Part shown: positions 35,347-43,457 of the stretch, piece after piece
Numbering within the stretch: the first letter of the stretch is position 1
Layout of the letters: each line of letters begins with the position of its first letter
Assembly (NCBI GenBank): GCA_021845965.1
Contig: JAJZUZ010000002.1
Coordinates: 1 to 64,000, forward strand
Reading direction: 5' to 3'
DNA: 64,000 nucleotides
Source: Pseudomonadota bacterium
GTDB lineage: Bacteria > Pseudomonadota > Gammaproteobacteria > Burkholderiales > Burkholderiaceae_C
Position numbers and translations under genes: made by a program
Notes under the pieces: generated by a model
The model's input: only the letters and a program-made list of their open reading frames with translations
The model's database searches: none
What the model was told of the DNA's origin: nothing

Positions 35347-36375
35347 ATGACAAATTCCACAGCCGCCGAGCGCCACCCTTTCGAGCAGCTGACGCCGGAC
35401 GTCGTGCTCGACGCCCTCGAAGGCCTGGGCCTGGCCTGTGATGGCCGCCTGCAGGCCTTGAGCTCCTACGAGAACCGTGTCTACCAGGCGCACCTGGAAG
35501 ACGGTCAGGTACTGGTGGCCAAGTTCTACCGCCCGGCCCGCTGGAGCGCCGAGCAGATCAAGGAGGAACACGACTTCGCCGCCGAGCTCGCCGCCGCCGA
35601 AGTGCCCGTGGTGGCGCCGCTGGTGCTGCAGGGCGCGACGCTGCATCGGCACGCGGACTTTCTGTTCTCGGTCAGCCCGCGCCGCGGTGGCCGCGCGCCT
35701 GAGCTGGAAGACGAGGAGGTGCTGGAATGGATCGGCCGCTTTCTCGCACGCCTGCACGGCGTGGGGGCCGCGCGGCCGTTCGCCCATCGACCGGCGCTGG
35801 ATCTGCGGGGCTTCGGCCGCGAGCCCATGGACTGGCTGCTGCAGCACCAGATGATCCCGCTGGATGTGCAGTCGGCCTGGCAGCGCCGGTGCGAAGAGGC
35901 GCTGGCGCTGATAGGGCAGCACGCCGCGCTCACCGGCGCCGCCAGCGACATCCGCCGCCTGCGCCTGCACGGCGACTGCCATGTGGGCAACATCCTGTGG
36001 ACGCCGGTGGACGTGCCGGCCACGGCCGGCCCCGGCCCGCATTTTGTGGACCTGGACGATGCGCGCATGGGCCCCGCGGTGCAGGACCTGTGGATGCTGC
36101 TGTCGGGCGAGCGGGCCCAGCGCACCTACCAGCTGTCCTGCCTGCTGGACGGCTACGAGCAGATGCGGGCGTTCGACCGGCGTGAACTGGCCCTCATCGA
36201 GCCGCTGCGCACGCTGCGCCTCATCCATTACAGCGCCTGGCTGGCCCGGCGCTGGGACGACCCGACCTTCCCGCTGAACTTCCCCTGGTTCGGCAGCAGC
36301 GACTACTGGCAGGGCCAGGTCCAGATGCTGGAAGAGCAGATCGAGGCCATGCAGGAAGAGCCCCTCATGGCGTGA
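35347..36375 (+). CDS. srkA: Stress-response kinase A (SrkA/YihE/RdoA family)
   Basis: This 342-residue protein is an aminoglycoside-phosphotransferase-fold Ser/Thr kinase. It opens with PFEQLTPDVVLDALEGLGL and continues with SYENRVYQAHLEDG, then VAKFYRP with ATP-binding K59, which matches SrkA. The catalytic loop is LHGDCHVGNILW (D210) and the metal-binding segment is FVDLDDARMGPAVQDLWM. The length (E. coli about 328) fits. In E. coli SrkA protects against programmed death under envelope or oxidative stress; here the usual dsbA partner is not adjacent. Confidence 0.93.
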   Translation: MTNSTAAERHPFEQLTPDVVLDALEGLGLACDGRLQALSSYENRVYQAHLEDGQVLVAKFYRPARWSAEQIKEEHDFAAELAAAEVPVVAPLVLQGATLHRHADFLFSVSPRRGGRAPELEDEEVLEWIGRFLARLHGVGAARPFAHRPALDLRGFGREPMDWLLQHQMIPLDVQSAWQRRCEEALALIGQHAALTGAASDIRRLRLHGDCHVGNILWTPVDVPATAGPGPHFVDLDDARMGPAVQDLWMLLSGERAQRTYQLSCLLDGYEQMRAFDRRELALIEPLRTLRLIHYSAWLARRWDDPTFPLNFPWFGSSDYWQGQVQMLEEQIEAMQEEPLMA

Positions 36376-36472
36376 GGGCGGCGGGCTGCTTCATGTGGAA
36401 ACTACGGCAGGGATAGTCCCGGTGCGGCACGCCTGAGGGCGCACTAGCATGAAAGATTCTGAGGAGGTCTCC

Positions 36473-37441
36473 ATGCGCATCCGTGCCTTGCAATGGTTCA
36501 CCGTCATGTTCGCGGCGCTGCTGGCGGCGCCGGCCTGGGCGCAGGGCTACCCCAGCAAATCGGTGCGCATCGTCGTGCCCTTTGCCGCCGGTGGCCCGGC
36601 CGACAACTACGCCCGCTTCATCGGCCAGCGCCTGAGCGAAGCGCTGGGCCAGCCCTTCGTGGTGGACGACCGGCCCGGCGCCGGCTCCATCATCGGCACC
36701 GACATCGTGGCCAAGGCGCCGGCCGACGGCTACACCCTGCTCATGATGTCCAACACCCACACGGTGAACGAGACGCTGATTCCCAACAAGCCCTTCGTGC
36801 TGCTGCGCGACTTCGTGCCGGTGGCGCCAGTCAACTACTCGGACCTCGTGCTGGTGACGCATCCCGGGCTGCCGGTGCAGAACCTGCAGGACCTCATCCG
36901 GCTCGCCAAGGCACACCCGGGCAAGTACAACTACGCCTCCAGCGGCCCGGGCACGCCGTACCACATGGCCGGCGAGCTGTTCAAGAGCCTGGCCGGTATC
37001 TACCTGGTGCACATCCCCTACCGCGGCAGCTCGGGCGCCCGCACCGACATCATCGGCGGCCAGGTCGACATGATGTTCGACGCCGTCACCACCATGGCCG
37101 AGCAGGCCCGTGCCGGCAAGGTACGCGCCATTGCCACCAGTGGCCGCCAGCGCTCCGCCGTGCTGCCCGACGTGCCCACGCTGAACGAGGCTGGCGTGCC
37201 GGGCTACGAGGCCACCATCTGGCTCGGCCTCATGGCACCCAAGGGCACGCCGGCAGCCATCGTGCAGCAGCTCAACGAAGCGGTGAGCAAGATCGTGAGC
37301 GACCCGCAGGTGCGCCAGCTCTGGACCACGCAGGGCGCCACGCCGCTGCTGATGAACCCGCAGCAATTCGAGCTCTATGTGCGCGAGGACATCGGCAAAT
37401 GGGCGAAGGTGATCAAGAGCGCCGGCATCCGCGCCGACTGA
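36473..37441 (+). CDS. Bug/TctC-family periplasmic binding protein
   Basis: This 322-residue tripartite tricarboxylate receptor has a signal peptide (RIRALQWFTVMFAALLAAPAWAQ) and the family core YPSKSVRIVVPFAAGGPADN, RPGAGSIIGTDIVAKAPADGYT and IGGQVDMMFD. I prefer the second ATG (36473), which gives a standard signal peptide; an ATG at 36449 adds eight residues. No tctA or tctB permease is nearby, as is common for the many orphan Bug receptors of Burkholderiales. The next gene starts 35 bases downstream and also encodes a ligand-binding-type protein. Confidence 0.93.
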   Translation: MRIRALQWFTVMFAALLAAPAWAQGYPSKSVRIVVPFAAGGPADNYARFIGQRLSEALGQPFVVDDRPGAGSIIGTDIVAKAPADGYTLLMMSNTHTVNETLIPNKPFVLLRDFVPVAPVNYSDLVLVTHPGLPVQNLQDLIRLAKAHPGKYNYASSGPGTPYHMAGELFKSLAGIYLVHIPYRGSSGARTDIIGGQVDMMFDAVTTMAEQARAGKVRAIATSGRQRSAVLPDVPTLNEAGVPGYEATIWLGLMAPKGTPAAIVQQLNEAVSKIVSDPQVRQLWTTQGATPLLMNPQQFELYVREDIGKWAKVIKSAGIRAD

Positions 37442-37476
37442 TTGTTCCGCAAGCCAGGAAGACAACAAGGAATTTC

Positions 37477-38172
37477 ATGAGTTCATTGCACATCCTCAGT
37501 GGTGGCGCCGCCCAGGGCCTGGTCAACGCGCTGCGCGGGACCATCTACAACGAAACCGGCCGCGCGGTGGAGGGCCACTTTGGCGCCGTCGGCCTCATGC
37601 GCGACAGGCTGCTGGCCGGCGAGCCCTGTGACGTGCTCATCCTCACCCAGGCGCTGATCGACGAGCTCGCTGCCGGCGGCCACGTGCTGCCCGGCAGCGC
37701 CATGCCGCTGGGCGTCGTACGCACCGGCGTGGCCGTGAAGAGCGGCGAGCCGCAGCCGCGGGTGGACACGGCGGAGTCGCTCAAGGCCGCGCTGCTGGCT
37801 GCCCAGGGCATCTACTTCCCCGACCCCGTCAAGGCCACGGCCGGCATCCATTTCATGAACGTACTCAGGAAGCTGGGCATCGAGCAGCAGGTGGCCGGCG
37901 CCCTGCGCCCCTTCCCCAACGGCGCCACGGCCATGAAGGAGATGGCCGCCGCCAGCGGTCCCGGCCTGATCGGCTGCACCCAGGTGACGGAGATCCTCTA
38001 CACGCCCGGCGTGCAGCTGGTCAGTGTGTTGCCGAAGGAGTTTGAGCTGGCCACCGTCTACACCGCCGCGGTCGCCGCCGGGGCCGAGCAGCCGCAGGCG
38101 GCGCGCATGATGATCGATCTGCTGGCGGCGCCGGCCGCAGCGGGTGTCCGGCGCAGTGGCGGGTTTGAATAG
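37477..38172 (+). CDS. ModA-like substrate-binding protein without signal peptide
   Basis: This 231-residue protein has the type II periplasmic-binding fold of ModA-like proteins: LHILSGGAAQGLVNALRG, FGAVGLMRDRLLAGEPCDVLIL, GVVRTGVAVKSGEPQP and ATAGIHFMNVLRKLGI. ModA itself binds molybdate, but this subgroup is broad. There is no signal peptide before the first strand, and the upstream in-frame sequence is out-of-frame Bug gene, so export is not evident. It probably forms an operon with the Bug receptor. Ligand unknown. Confidence 0.82.
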   Translation: MSSLHILSGGAAQGLVNALRGTIYNETGRAVEGHFGAVGLMRDRLLAGEPCDVLILTQALIDELAAGGHVLPGSAMPLGVVRTGVAVKSGEPQPRVDTAESLKAALLAAQGIYFPDPVKATAGIHFMNVLRKLGIEQQVAGALRPFPNGATAMKEMAAASGPGLIGCTQVTEILYTPGVQLVSVLPKEFELATVYTAAVAAGAEQPQAARMMIDLLAAPAAAGVRRSGGFE

Positions 38173-38247
38173 CGCACGCCTGTCCCTGCCTCCCGGCGAG
38201 CGGCAGGCGCCTGCGGTATGCTGCCGCTCACATGCATCGCCACCCTC

Positions 38248-38718
38248 ATGGATAGGTCCGAGTCCCAGGCGCTGAAGTCCTTGCTGGAACAGACGGCGGT
38301 TGCCGCCCTGGCCACGCTGCACAAGGCGGAGCCCGCTGTCTCCATGGTGCCCTACGCGCTGCTGCCCGGAACGGCCCGCTTCATCATCCACGTCAGCCAA
38401 CTCGCCACGCACACGCAGGACATGCTGGCGCATCCGGCGGTGAGTCTGCTCGTCACCGCGGCGCCGGCGCCCGCGCTGTCGCCCCTGGCCTTGCCGCGCG
38501 CCAGCGTGACGGGGCAGGCCCGCGTCTGCCGTCCGGATGAAGCGGACTATGCGACGGCGCGCGCGGCCTACCTGGCCAAGCTGCCGGATGCCGAGGAGCT
38601 GTTCTCCTTTTCCGATTTCTCGCTGTTCACCATCGAGCCGCGCGCGCTGCGTTATGTGGCCGGCTTCGGCCGGGCGATGTCGCTGCAGGCCGGGCAGCTG
38701 GCCGCGCTCTGGGCCTAG
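38248..38718 (+). CDS. Pyridoxamine-phosphate-oxidase-like flavin protein (HugZ-like)
   Basis: This 156-residue protein has a split-barrel flavin-binding fold. LKSLLEQTAVAALATLHKAEPAVSMVPYAL at the N-terminus and the HVSQLATHTQDMLAHPAVSLLV strand-helix are typical of HugZ and PNPOx-like proteins. YLAKLPDAEELFSFSDFSLF followed by RYVAGFGRAMSL is the HugZ-type end. The C-terminal DUF2470 domain of full HugZ is missing, so it is a short version. FMN or haem may be bound. The ATG at 38248 is chosen over 38218 because it starts the fold directly. It converges with the outer-membrane protein gene, overlapping its end by four bases. Confidence 0.82.
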   Translation: MDRSESQALKSLLEQTAVAALATLHKAEPAVSMVPYALLPGTARFIIHVSQLATHTQDMLAHPAVSLLVTAAPAPALSPLALPRASVTGQARVCRPDEADYATARAAYLAKLPDAEELFSFSDFSLFTIEPRALRYVAGFGRAMSLQAGQLAALWA

Positions 38719-39560
38719 AAACGCGTGCCGAGCGAGAGGCGCCAGAGGTCCTCGGTGCCGAAATTGGCATTCGGGTCATAGACCAGCCGCAGGAAGTAGC
38801 GCGGCCAGTCATAGCTGAGACTGGCACCCCAGCGGTGGATGGTGACGCCGTCCACCCGGCCTTCCTTGTACAGCAGGTCCACGGTCAGGCGCTGCGCATC
38901 GGGCAGGGCCTGGCGCCAGTACAGGTGCAGGTGGCGCTGGTCCGGGTTCTCGCGGTTGTCCTGGATCCACTGCAGGGCCAGCGTGCGGCCGTTGTCGGCG
39001 CGGTGGCCGGCGGACAGCAGGTAGGCATCGTTCGGGTCGAAGTTCAGGTTCCAGTAGGGCTGCAGATTGGTACGCCCCAGGCCAGCGCCGACGAACCAGC
39101 GCTCGCCCGTCTCCACCTGCAGGCTGCCGCCGACAAAGCCTTGCGAGGCCAGTTGCAGCGATGGGGTGACGCGTACGGGCTCACCCCAGGTGCGGTCCCA
39201 GCCGGCACGCCCCTGGCGCACGTCCTGTCCGGTGGATTCGAAGTAGCCGATCCACGCGTTGCCCAGCGCGGAGCTGTGGCGCAGGTTCACGTCGGTGCCG
39301 GTGGCGCCGCCGGCGAACTGGTAGTGGCCGGCGGTGAACTTGAAGGGTGCCGAAGGCGGGGCGCTTTCCGGCAGCGCGGGCGAGGCCGCATCGGCCCGCG
39401 CGCCGCCAGCGGCCAGCAGGAGCGCGGCCAGCGCCAGCGCACGGTGCCGGCCCGGGCGCGTCGGGAAGGCCGGGGCTGCCAAGCTGCGCTCGCGCGAAGC
39501 GGGTCTCGTCAGCCGACCCTCAAGGCGCCGGCCGCTCCGGCCCCTGGCGCCCGTCGGCAC
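38715..39560 (-). CDS. Outer-membrane beta-barrel protein of unknown function
   Basis: This reading frame gives 281 residues. After a hydrophobic stretch (ALALAALLLAAGGARADA) the protein alternates hydrophobic and polar residues, as beta strands do, with many aromatic belts (YWNLNFDPNDAYLLSAG, RHLHLYWRQALP, RWGASLSYDWPRYFL) and ends in GTRF, the C-terminal phenylalanine recognised by the BAM machinery. The start is unclear. The longest frame begins inside the preceding cytochrome gene (39560), while a TTG at 39482 would give a conventional signal peptide and no overlap. I cannot name a family. Confidence 0.7.
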   Translation of the reverse strand: MPTGARGRSGRRLEGRLTRPASRERSLAAPAFPTRPGRHRALALAALLLAAGGARADAASPALPESAPPSAPFKFTAGHYQFAGGATGTDVNLRHSSALGNAWIGYFESTGQDVRQGRAGWDRTWGEPVRVTPSLQLASQGFVGGSLQVETGERWFVGAGLGRTNLQPYWNLNFDPNDAYLLSAGHRADNGRTLALQWIQDNRENPDQRHLHLYWRQALPDAQRLTVDLLYKEGRVDGVTIHRWGASLSYDWPRYFLRLVYDPNANFGTEDLWRLSLGTRF

Positions 39561-40020
39561 GTGCCGACAGGTAGGCGTAGAGGTCCAGGATGTGCGCGTT
39601 CACGCGCGGCTCGTCCTGCCAGGCCGGCATGGTGATGGGCTGTTCCTTGCGCTGCATGATGGCTTCCACCTGGGCTTCGCTCGGCGTGCGCGGTGTGGCC
39701 GGCGGGGTGCCCTGCAGGGTGGCGTCATAGCGCAACAGCACCAGGCTGACGAACTGGCGCGAACTGAGGTTCTGCACGCGCGACAGCAGATTGGGTGCGT
39801 TGCTGGTGCCGCCGGCGTCGGCGCCGTGGCAGCGTGCGCAGCGGTCCTGGAAGACGCGCCAGCCCATGTAGGCCGAGCCTGGGGGCTGCTGCTCCTGCGC
39901 CACCTGGCGTGCGGCCTTGGGGTTCTCCCATTCGACGGCACAGCCGGTCGCCAGCAGGGCGGCGGCGGCCAGCGCGCCCCACCAGCGGCCCTGTCCTGTC
40001 ATCGTGGTCTTCTGTTTCAT
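39520..40020 (-). CDS. Monohaem cytochrome c lipoprotein
   Basis: This protein has about 166 residues from the ATG at 40020 (MKQKTTMTGQGRWWG); in-frame ATGs at 40056 and 40002 are alternatives. The signal peptide ends at a lipobox (LLATGC), so it is a lipid-anchored periplasmic cytochrome. One haem site is present, CARCH, in RVFQDRCARCHGADAGG. The likely axial methionine is in PITMPAWQDEP, and LDLYAYLSARADG closes the fold, as in the class I cytochromes of the CccA type. It may feed electrons to a terminal oxidase or receive them from a periplasmic dehydrogenase; no partner is adjacent. Confidence 0.9.
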   Translation of the reverse strand: MKQKTTMTGQGRWWGALAAAALLATGCAVEWENPKAARQVAQEQQPPGSAYMGWRVFQDRCARCHGADAGGTSNAPNLLSRVQNLSSRQFVSLVLLRYDATLQGTPPATPRTPSEAQVEAIMQRKEQPITMPAWQDEPRVNAHILDLYAYLSARADGRQGPERPAP

Positions 40021-40167
40021 GGATCTGCCTCGTGTATGCTGCTCGCTGAGGTTCATTGTGCATGAAGCGATGGGTGCCGGCCCGGGCAGCGCCTGCTAGA
40101 CTGCTGGCCCGCGCAGCGCCCGGCGAAGGCCGGGTGGCGCGACCCGCCGCCACCCCCTGCCTGCTCC

Positions 40168-41094
40168 ATGATTCTTCGCGACCGTCCCTCCGGCCTCAGG
40201 CTGTTTCTCGTGCTGCGCGGTTCCGTGATGGCGCGCATCCGCAATGTGCTGCTGTTCAACGTGGCGCTGGCGACGGCGGTCACCTTCACCCATGGCGTGC
40301 TGTTCCAGTTCAAGGTCACGCTGACGACGATCCCCTTCACCCTGATCGGGCTGGCGCTGGCGATCTTCCTCGGCTTTCGCAACACGGCTGCCTACGACCG
40401 CTACTGGGAGGCGCGCAAGCTGTGGGGCGAGCTGGTGCTGCGCAGCCGCAACCTGGCGCGCCAGTGCCTGCACCTGATCGAGGCGCCGGCACCGGGCCAG
40501 CCGGACCTGCGCGAGCGCATGGTGCGCCGCTCGGTCGCCTTCTGCCATGCCCTGCGGGTGCAGTTGCGCGGCAGCGCTGACACGCGGGCCATCGAGGCCA
40601 TGCTGAGTCCGCAGGAGTGGCAGCAGGTGGCCGGCAGCGGCAACCGCCCCCAGGCCCTGATGCTGCGCATGGGCGCCGACCTGGCCGCCTGTCATCGCCT
40701 GGGCCAGATCGACAGCCCGCTGGCGGCGCAGATCGACGATACGCTCTCGGCCATGACCTCGGCCGCGGCTTCATGCGAACGCATCGCGGGCACGCCGCTG
40801 CCCTTCTCCTACACGCTGCTGCTGCACCGCACGGCCTACCTCTACTGTTTCCTGCTCCCCTTCGGGCTGGTCGACACCATCGGTGTCATGACGCCCGTGG
40901 TGGTGGGCATCGTGGCCTACACCTTCTTCGGTCTGGACGCGCTGGGGGACGAGATCGAGGAGCCCTTCGGCACCGAGCCCAACGATCTGCCGCTGGATGC
41001 CATCTGCCGCGGCATCGAGATTGCCCAGCTGGAAGCGCTGGGCGTCACCGAGCTGCCGCCGCCGCTGGAACCGGTGGACTACTGCCTGCTGTGA
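40168..41094 (+). CDS. Bestrophin-like (UPF0187) membrane channel
   Basis: This 308-residue inner-membrane protein has hydrophobic helices at about 25-65 and 215-250. ALAIFLGFRNTAAYDRYWEA followed by RKLWGELVLRSRNLARQ is the hallmark of the bestrophin/UPF0187 family. DALGDEIEEPFGTEPNDLPLD near the end matches the family's acidic C-terminal motif. Bacterial members form pentameric ion channels (the Klebsiella homologue passes sodium). The length and order of motifs are normal. Confidence 0.92.
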   Translation: MILRDRPSGLRLFLVLRGSVMARIRNVLLFNVALATAVTFTHGVLFQFKVTLTTIPFTLIGLALAIFLGFRNTAAYDRYWEARKLWGELVLRSRNLARQCLHLIEAPAPGQPDLRERMVRRSVAFCHALRVQLRGSADTRAIEAMLSPQEWQQVAGSGNRPQALMLRMGADLAACHRLGQIDSPLAAQIDDTLSAMTSAAASCERIAGTPLPFSYTLLLHRTAYLYCFLLPFGLVDTIGVMTPVVVGIVAYTFFGLDALGDEIEEPFGTEPNDLPLDAICRGIEIAQLEALGVTELPPPLEPVDYCLL

Positions 41095-41115
41095 GCGCGG
41101 GCCGCTGGCCGTGCG

Positions 41116-41415
41116 TCAATGCGCCGCCGGCTGGGCGGTGAGGGTGACGGGCACGGTCCGCGGGAGCGCGCCGGCCACCGTGCGCGCCTCGCGCCGGCGC
41201 CGGATCCAGGCCATCGGTGTGGTGCTGGTGTACTTGAAAAACAGCGCGTTGAGCGTCTGGTGGTCCAGGCCGCTGTACTGCATGAGTTCCTGCCAGCCCA
41301 GCGGCGCATCGAGCTGAGCGTCGATCCAGGCACAAAGGTCATCAAACTTCTGCTTGAGATCGGTCAAGGCCGGTCGTTTGCGACCGGGTACGGGCGGTTC
41401 CAACACGCTTGGCAT
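41116..41415 (-). CDS. Small protein with an AraC-type helix-turn-helix
   Basis: This 99-residue protein starts at the ATG at 41415 (MPSVLEPPVPGRKRPAL). Its middle, LGWQELMQYSGLDHQTLNAL followed by FFKYTSTTPMAWIRRRREAR, matches the second helix-turn-helix of AraC-family DNA-binding domains, including the F-x-x-x-x-G/S-x-x-P-x-x-x-x-R pattern. No ligand-binding domain or first HTH is evident, so it is either a reduced regulator or a decayed one. It lies between the bestrophin gene and the liv operon. Confidence 0.65.
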   Translation of the reverse strand: MPSVLEPPVPGRKRPALTDLKQKFDDLCAWIDAQLDAPLGWQELMQYSGLDHQTLNALFFKYTSTTPMAWIRRRREARTVAGALPRTVPVTLTAQPAAH

Positions 41416-41539
41416 TTTCTTGTCTCCGCTAGAGGTTCTCGCAATGGCGCTGAGCCGAATCAGCTTGCCGTCCCATGCAGGCGACGGGCAAGGGCGCGGC
41501 TGGCGCCAAGGGGAACCGGCATGGTACTGCCGGTCCGGC

Positions 41540-41568
41540 AAAAAAAAGACTGCCCGGGGGCAGTCTTT
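41540..41568 (-). terminator. Intrinsic terminator of the minus-strand liv operon
   Basis: On the minus strand AAAGACTGCC-CCCG-GGCAGTCTTT is followed by a run of T residues (the A run at 41540-41547 on the plus strand). It begins 16 bases after the livM stop and ends the livGFJHM transcript. Confidence 0.88.
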
Positions 41569-41583
41569 GTAAGCATTGGTATC

Positions 41584-42504
41584 TCAGGGCTTCCTCGCCA
41601 GCCGGTGCTCGATCTCGCCCACGATGCCGCGGCGGAAGACCAGCACACAGACCACGAAGGTGCTGCCCATGATGATGGTGACCCAGGAGCCCAGGTCGGC
41701 CAGGTAGTTCTGCATGGTGATGACGACGCTGGCGCCCAGCGCCGGGCCCAGGATGGTGCCCATGCCGCCCAGCAGGGTCATCAGCACCACCTCGCCGGAC
41801 ATCTGCCAGCTCACGTCGGTCAGCGTGGCCAGGCCCAGTGCGAGCGCCTTGCTGGCGCCGGCCATGCCGGCCAGCGTGGCCGAGAGCACGTAGGCCATGA
41901 GCTTGTAGCGGTCCACGTTGTAGCCCAGCGAGAGGGCGCGCGCCTCGTTCTCGCGGATGGACTTCAGCACCTGGCCGAAGGGCGAGTGGATGGTGCGGTG
42001 GATCAACGCAAAGCCCGCCACGGCCACCGCCAGCACGAAGTAGTACATGACGCGGTCGTCGCTCAGGTCGACCAGGCCCAGCAGCTTGCCGCGCGGCACG
42101 CTCTGGATGCCGTCTTCAGCGTAGGTGAAGGGCGCCTGCACGCAGATGAAGTAGACCATCTGCGCCAGCGCCAGCGTGACCATGGCGAAGTAGATGCCCT
42201 GGCGGCGCACGGCCAGCCAGCCGGTGACGATGCCGATGGCGGTGGCGCTCAGCGTGCCGGCCAGCACCGCCAGCTCGGGCGTCAGGCCCCAGACCTTGGC
42301 GGCGTGCGCGGATACATAGGCCGCGAAGCCGAAGAACATGGCGTGCCCGAAGGAGAGCAGGCCGGTGTAGCCGATCAGCAGGTTGAAGGCGCTCGCGAAC
42401 AGGGCGAAGCACAGGCAGGTCATCAGGAAGATGGGGTAGCCCACGAAGGGGGCCGCGATCAGCGCCAGCAGCAGGACGACGTAGAGGAGGGCTGACTTCT
42501 TCAT
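41584..42504 (-). CDS. livM: Branched-chain amino-acid-type ABC permease (LivM)
   Basis: This 306-residue inner-membrane protein has about nine helices. FALFASAFNLLIGYTGLLSFGHAMFFG is the LivM motif near the N-terminus, ARALSLGYNVDRYKLMAYVLSA is the EAA-like coupling segment, and VVLMTLLGGMGTILGPALGA follows. Its start codon overlaps the livH stop by one base (TAATG). It is the last gene of the livG-F-J-H-M operon; the substrate may be an amino acid, amide or small organic acid. Confidence 0.94.
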   Translation of the reverse strand: MKKSALLYVVLLLALIAAPFVGYPIFLMTCLCFALFASAFNLLIGYTGLLSFGHAMFFGFAAYVSAHAAKVWGLTPELAVLAGTLSATAIGIVTGWLAVRRQGIYFAMVTLALAQMVYFICVQAPFTYAEDGIQSVPRGKLLGLVDLSDDRVMYYFVLAVAVAGFALIHRTIHSPFGQVLKSIRENEARALSLGYNVDRYKLMAYVLSATLAGMAGASKALALGLATLTDVSWQMSGEVVLMTLLGGMGTILGPALGASVVITMQNYLADLGSWVTIIMGSTFVVCVLVFRRGIVGEIEHRLARKP

Positions 42505-43391
42505 TATTTTTCCCGGCCGAACAAACCTGCGGGGCGCACGAGCAACACGATCGCCATGATGATGAACACCACTGTGGTGGAGGCCTCGGCGTAGAACACC
42601 TTGGTCAGGCCCTCGATCAGGCCCAGCCCCAGGCCGGTCAGGATGGAGCCGAGGATGGAGCCCATGCCGCCGATCACCACCACCGCGAACACCACGATGA
42701 TGATCTGCGAGCCCATCAGCGGGCTCACCTGATAGATGGGCGCAGCCATCACGCCGGCCAGGCCGGCCAGGCCGACGCCGAAGGCGTAGGTCAGCGTGAC
42801 CATGAGCGGCACGTTGATGCCGAAGGCCTTGACCATATTGGGGTTCTCGGTGCCGGCGCGCAGGTAGGCGCCCAGCTTGGTCTTTTCGATCACGAACCAG
42901 GTGAACAGGCACACCACGAGGGCCACCACCACCACCCAGGCGCGGTACTTGGGCAGCATCATGAAGCCGAGGTCGAACACGCCGCGGAAGACGTCGGGCA
43001 GGTCGTAGGGCAGGCCGGAGGAGCCGTAGGCCTCGCGGAACACGCCTTCCAGGATCAGGGCCAGGCCGAAGGTCAGCAGCAGGCCATAGAGATGGTCGAG
43101 CTGGTGCAGCCAGCGCAGCATGGTCTTTTCGATGACGATGCCGATCACTGCCACCCCGATCGGGGCCAGCACGAGGGCAAACCAGTAGTTGATACCGGCG
43201 TAGTTCAGCAGCATCCAGGCAAAGAAGGCGCCCACCATGTAGAGCGCGCCATGCGCGAAGTTCACGATGTTGAGCATGCCGAAGATCACGGCCAGGCCCA
43301 GCGACAGCATGGCATAGAAGGCACCGTTGACCAGCCCGATCATGAGCTGGCCCAGCAGGGCCTGGATGGGAACACCGAAGATTTCTGTCAT
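42504..43391 (-). CDS. livH: Branched-chain amino-acid-type ABC permease (LivH)
   Basis: This 295-residue permease starts at the ATG at 43391 (MTEIFGVPIQALLGQLM); the upstream in-frame Met would lie in untranslated leader. It has LVNGAFYAMLSLGLAVIFGMLNIVNFAHGA, the standard LivH opening, and IIIVVFAVVVIGGMGSILGSI near the end. It follows the binding-protein gene after 66 bases and overlaps livM by one base. Confidence 0.94.
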   Translation of the reverse strand: MTEIFGVPIQALLGQLMIGLVNGAFYAMLSLGLAVIFGMLNIVNFAHGALYMVGAFFAWMLLNYAGINYWFALVLAPIGVAVIGIVIEKTMLRWLHQLDHLYGLLLTFGLALILEGVFREAYGSSGLPYDLPDVFRGVFDLGFMMLPKYRAWVVVVALVVCLFTWFVIEKTKLGAYLRAGTENPNMVKAFGINVPLMVTLTYAFGVGLAGLAGVMAAPIYQVSPLMGSQIIIVVFAVVVIGGMGSILGSILTGLGLGLIEGLTKVFYAEASTTVVFIIMAIVLLVRPAGLFGREK

Positions 43392-43457
43392 GTCTTGCTC
43401 TTCAGGGGCGGTCCGCAACGCGGGTTGCGCACCGCCCCGCCTCAACTCAGGAGGTGC

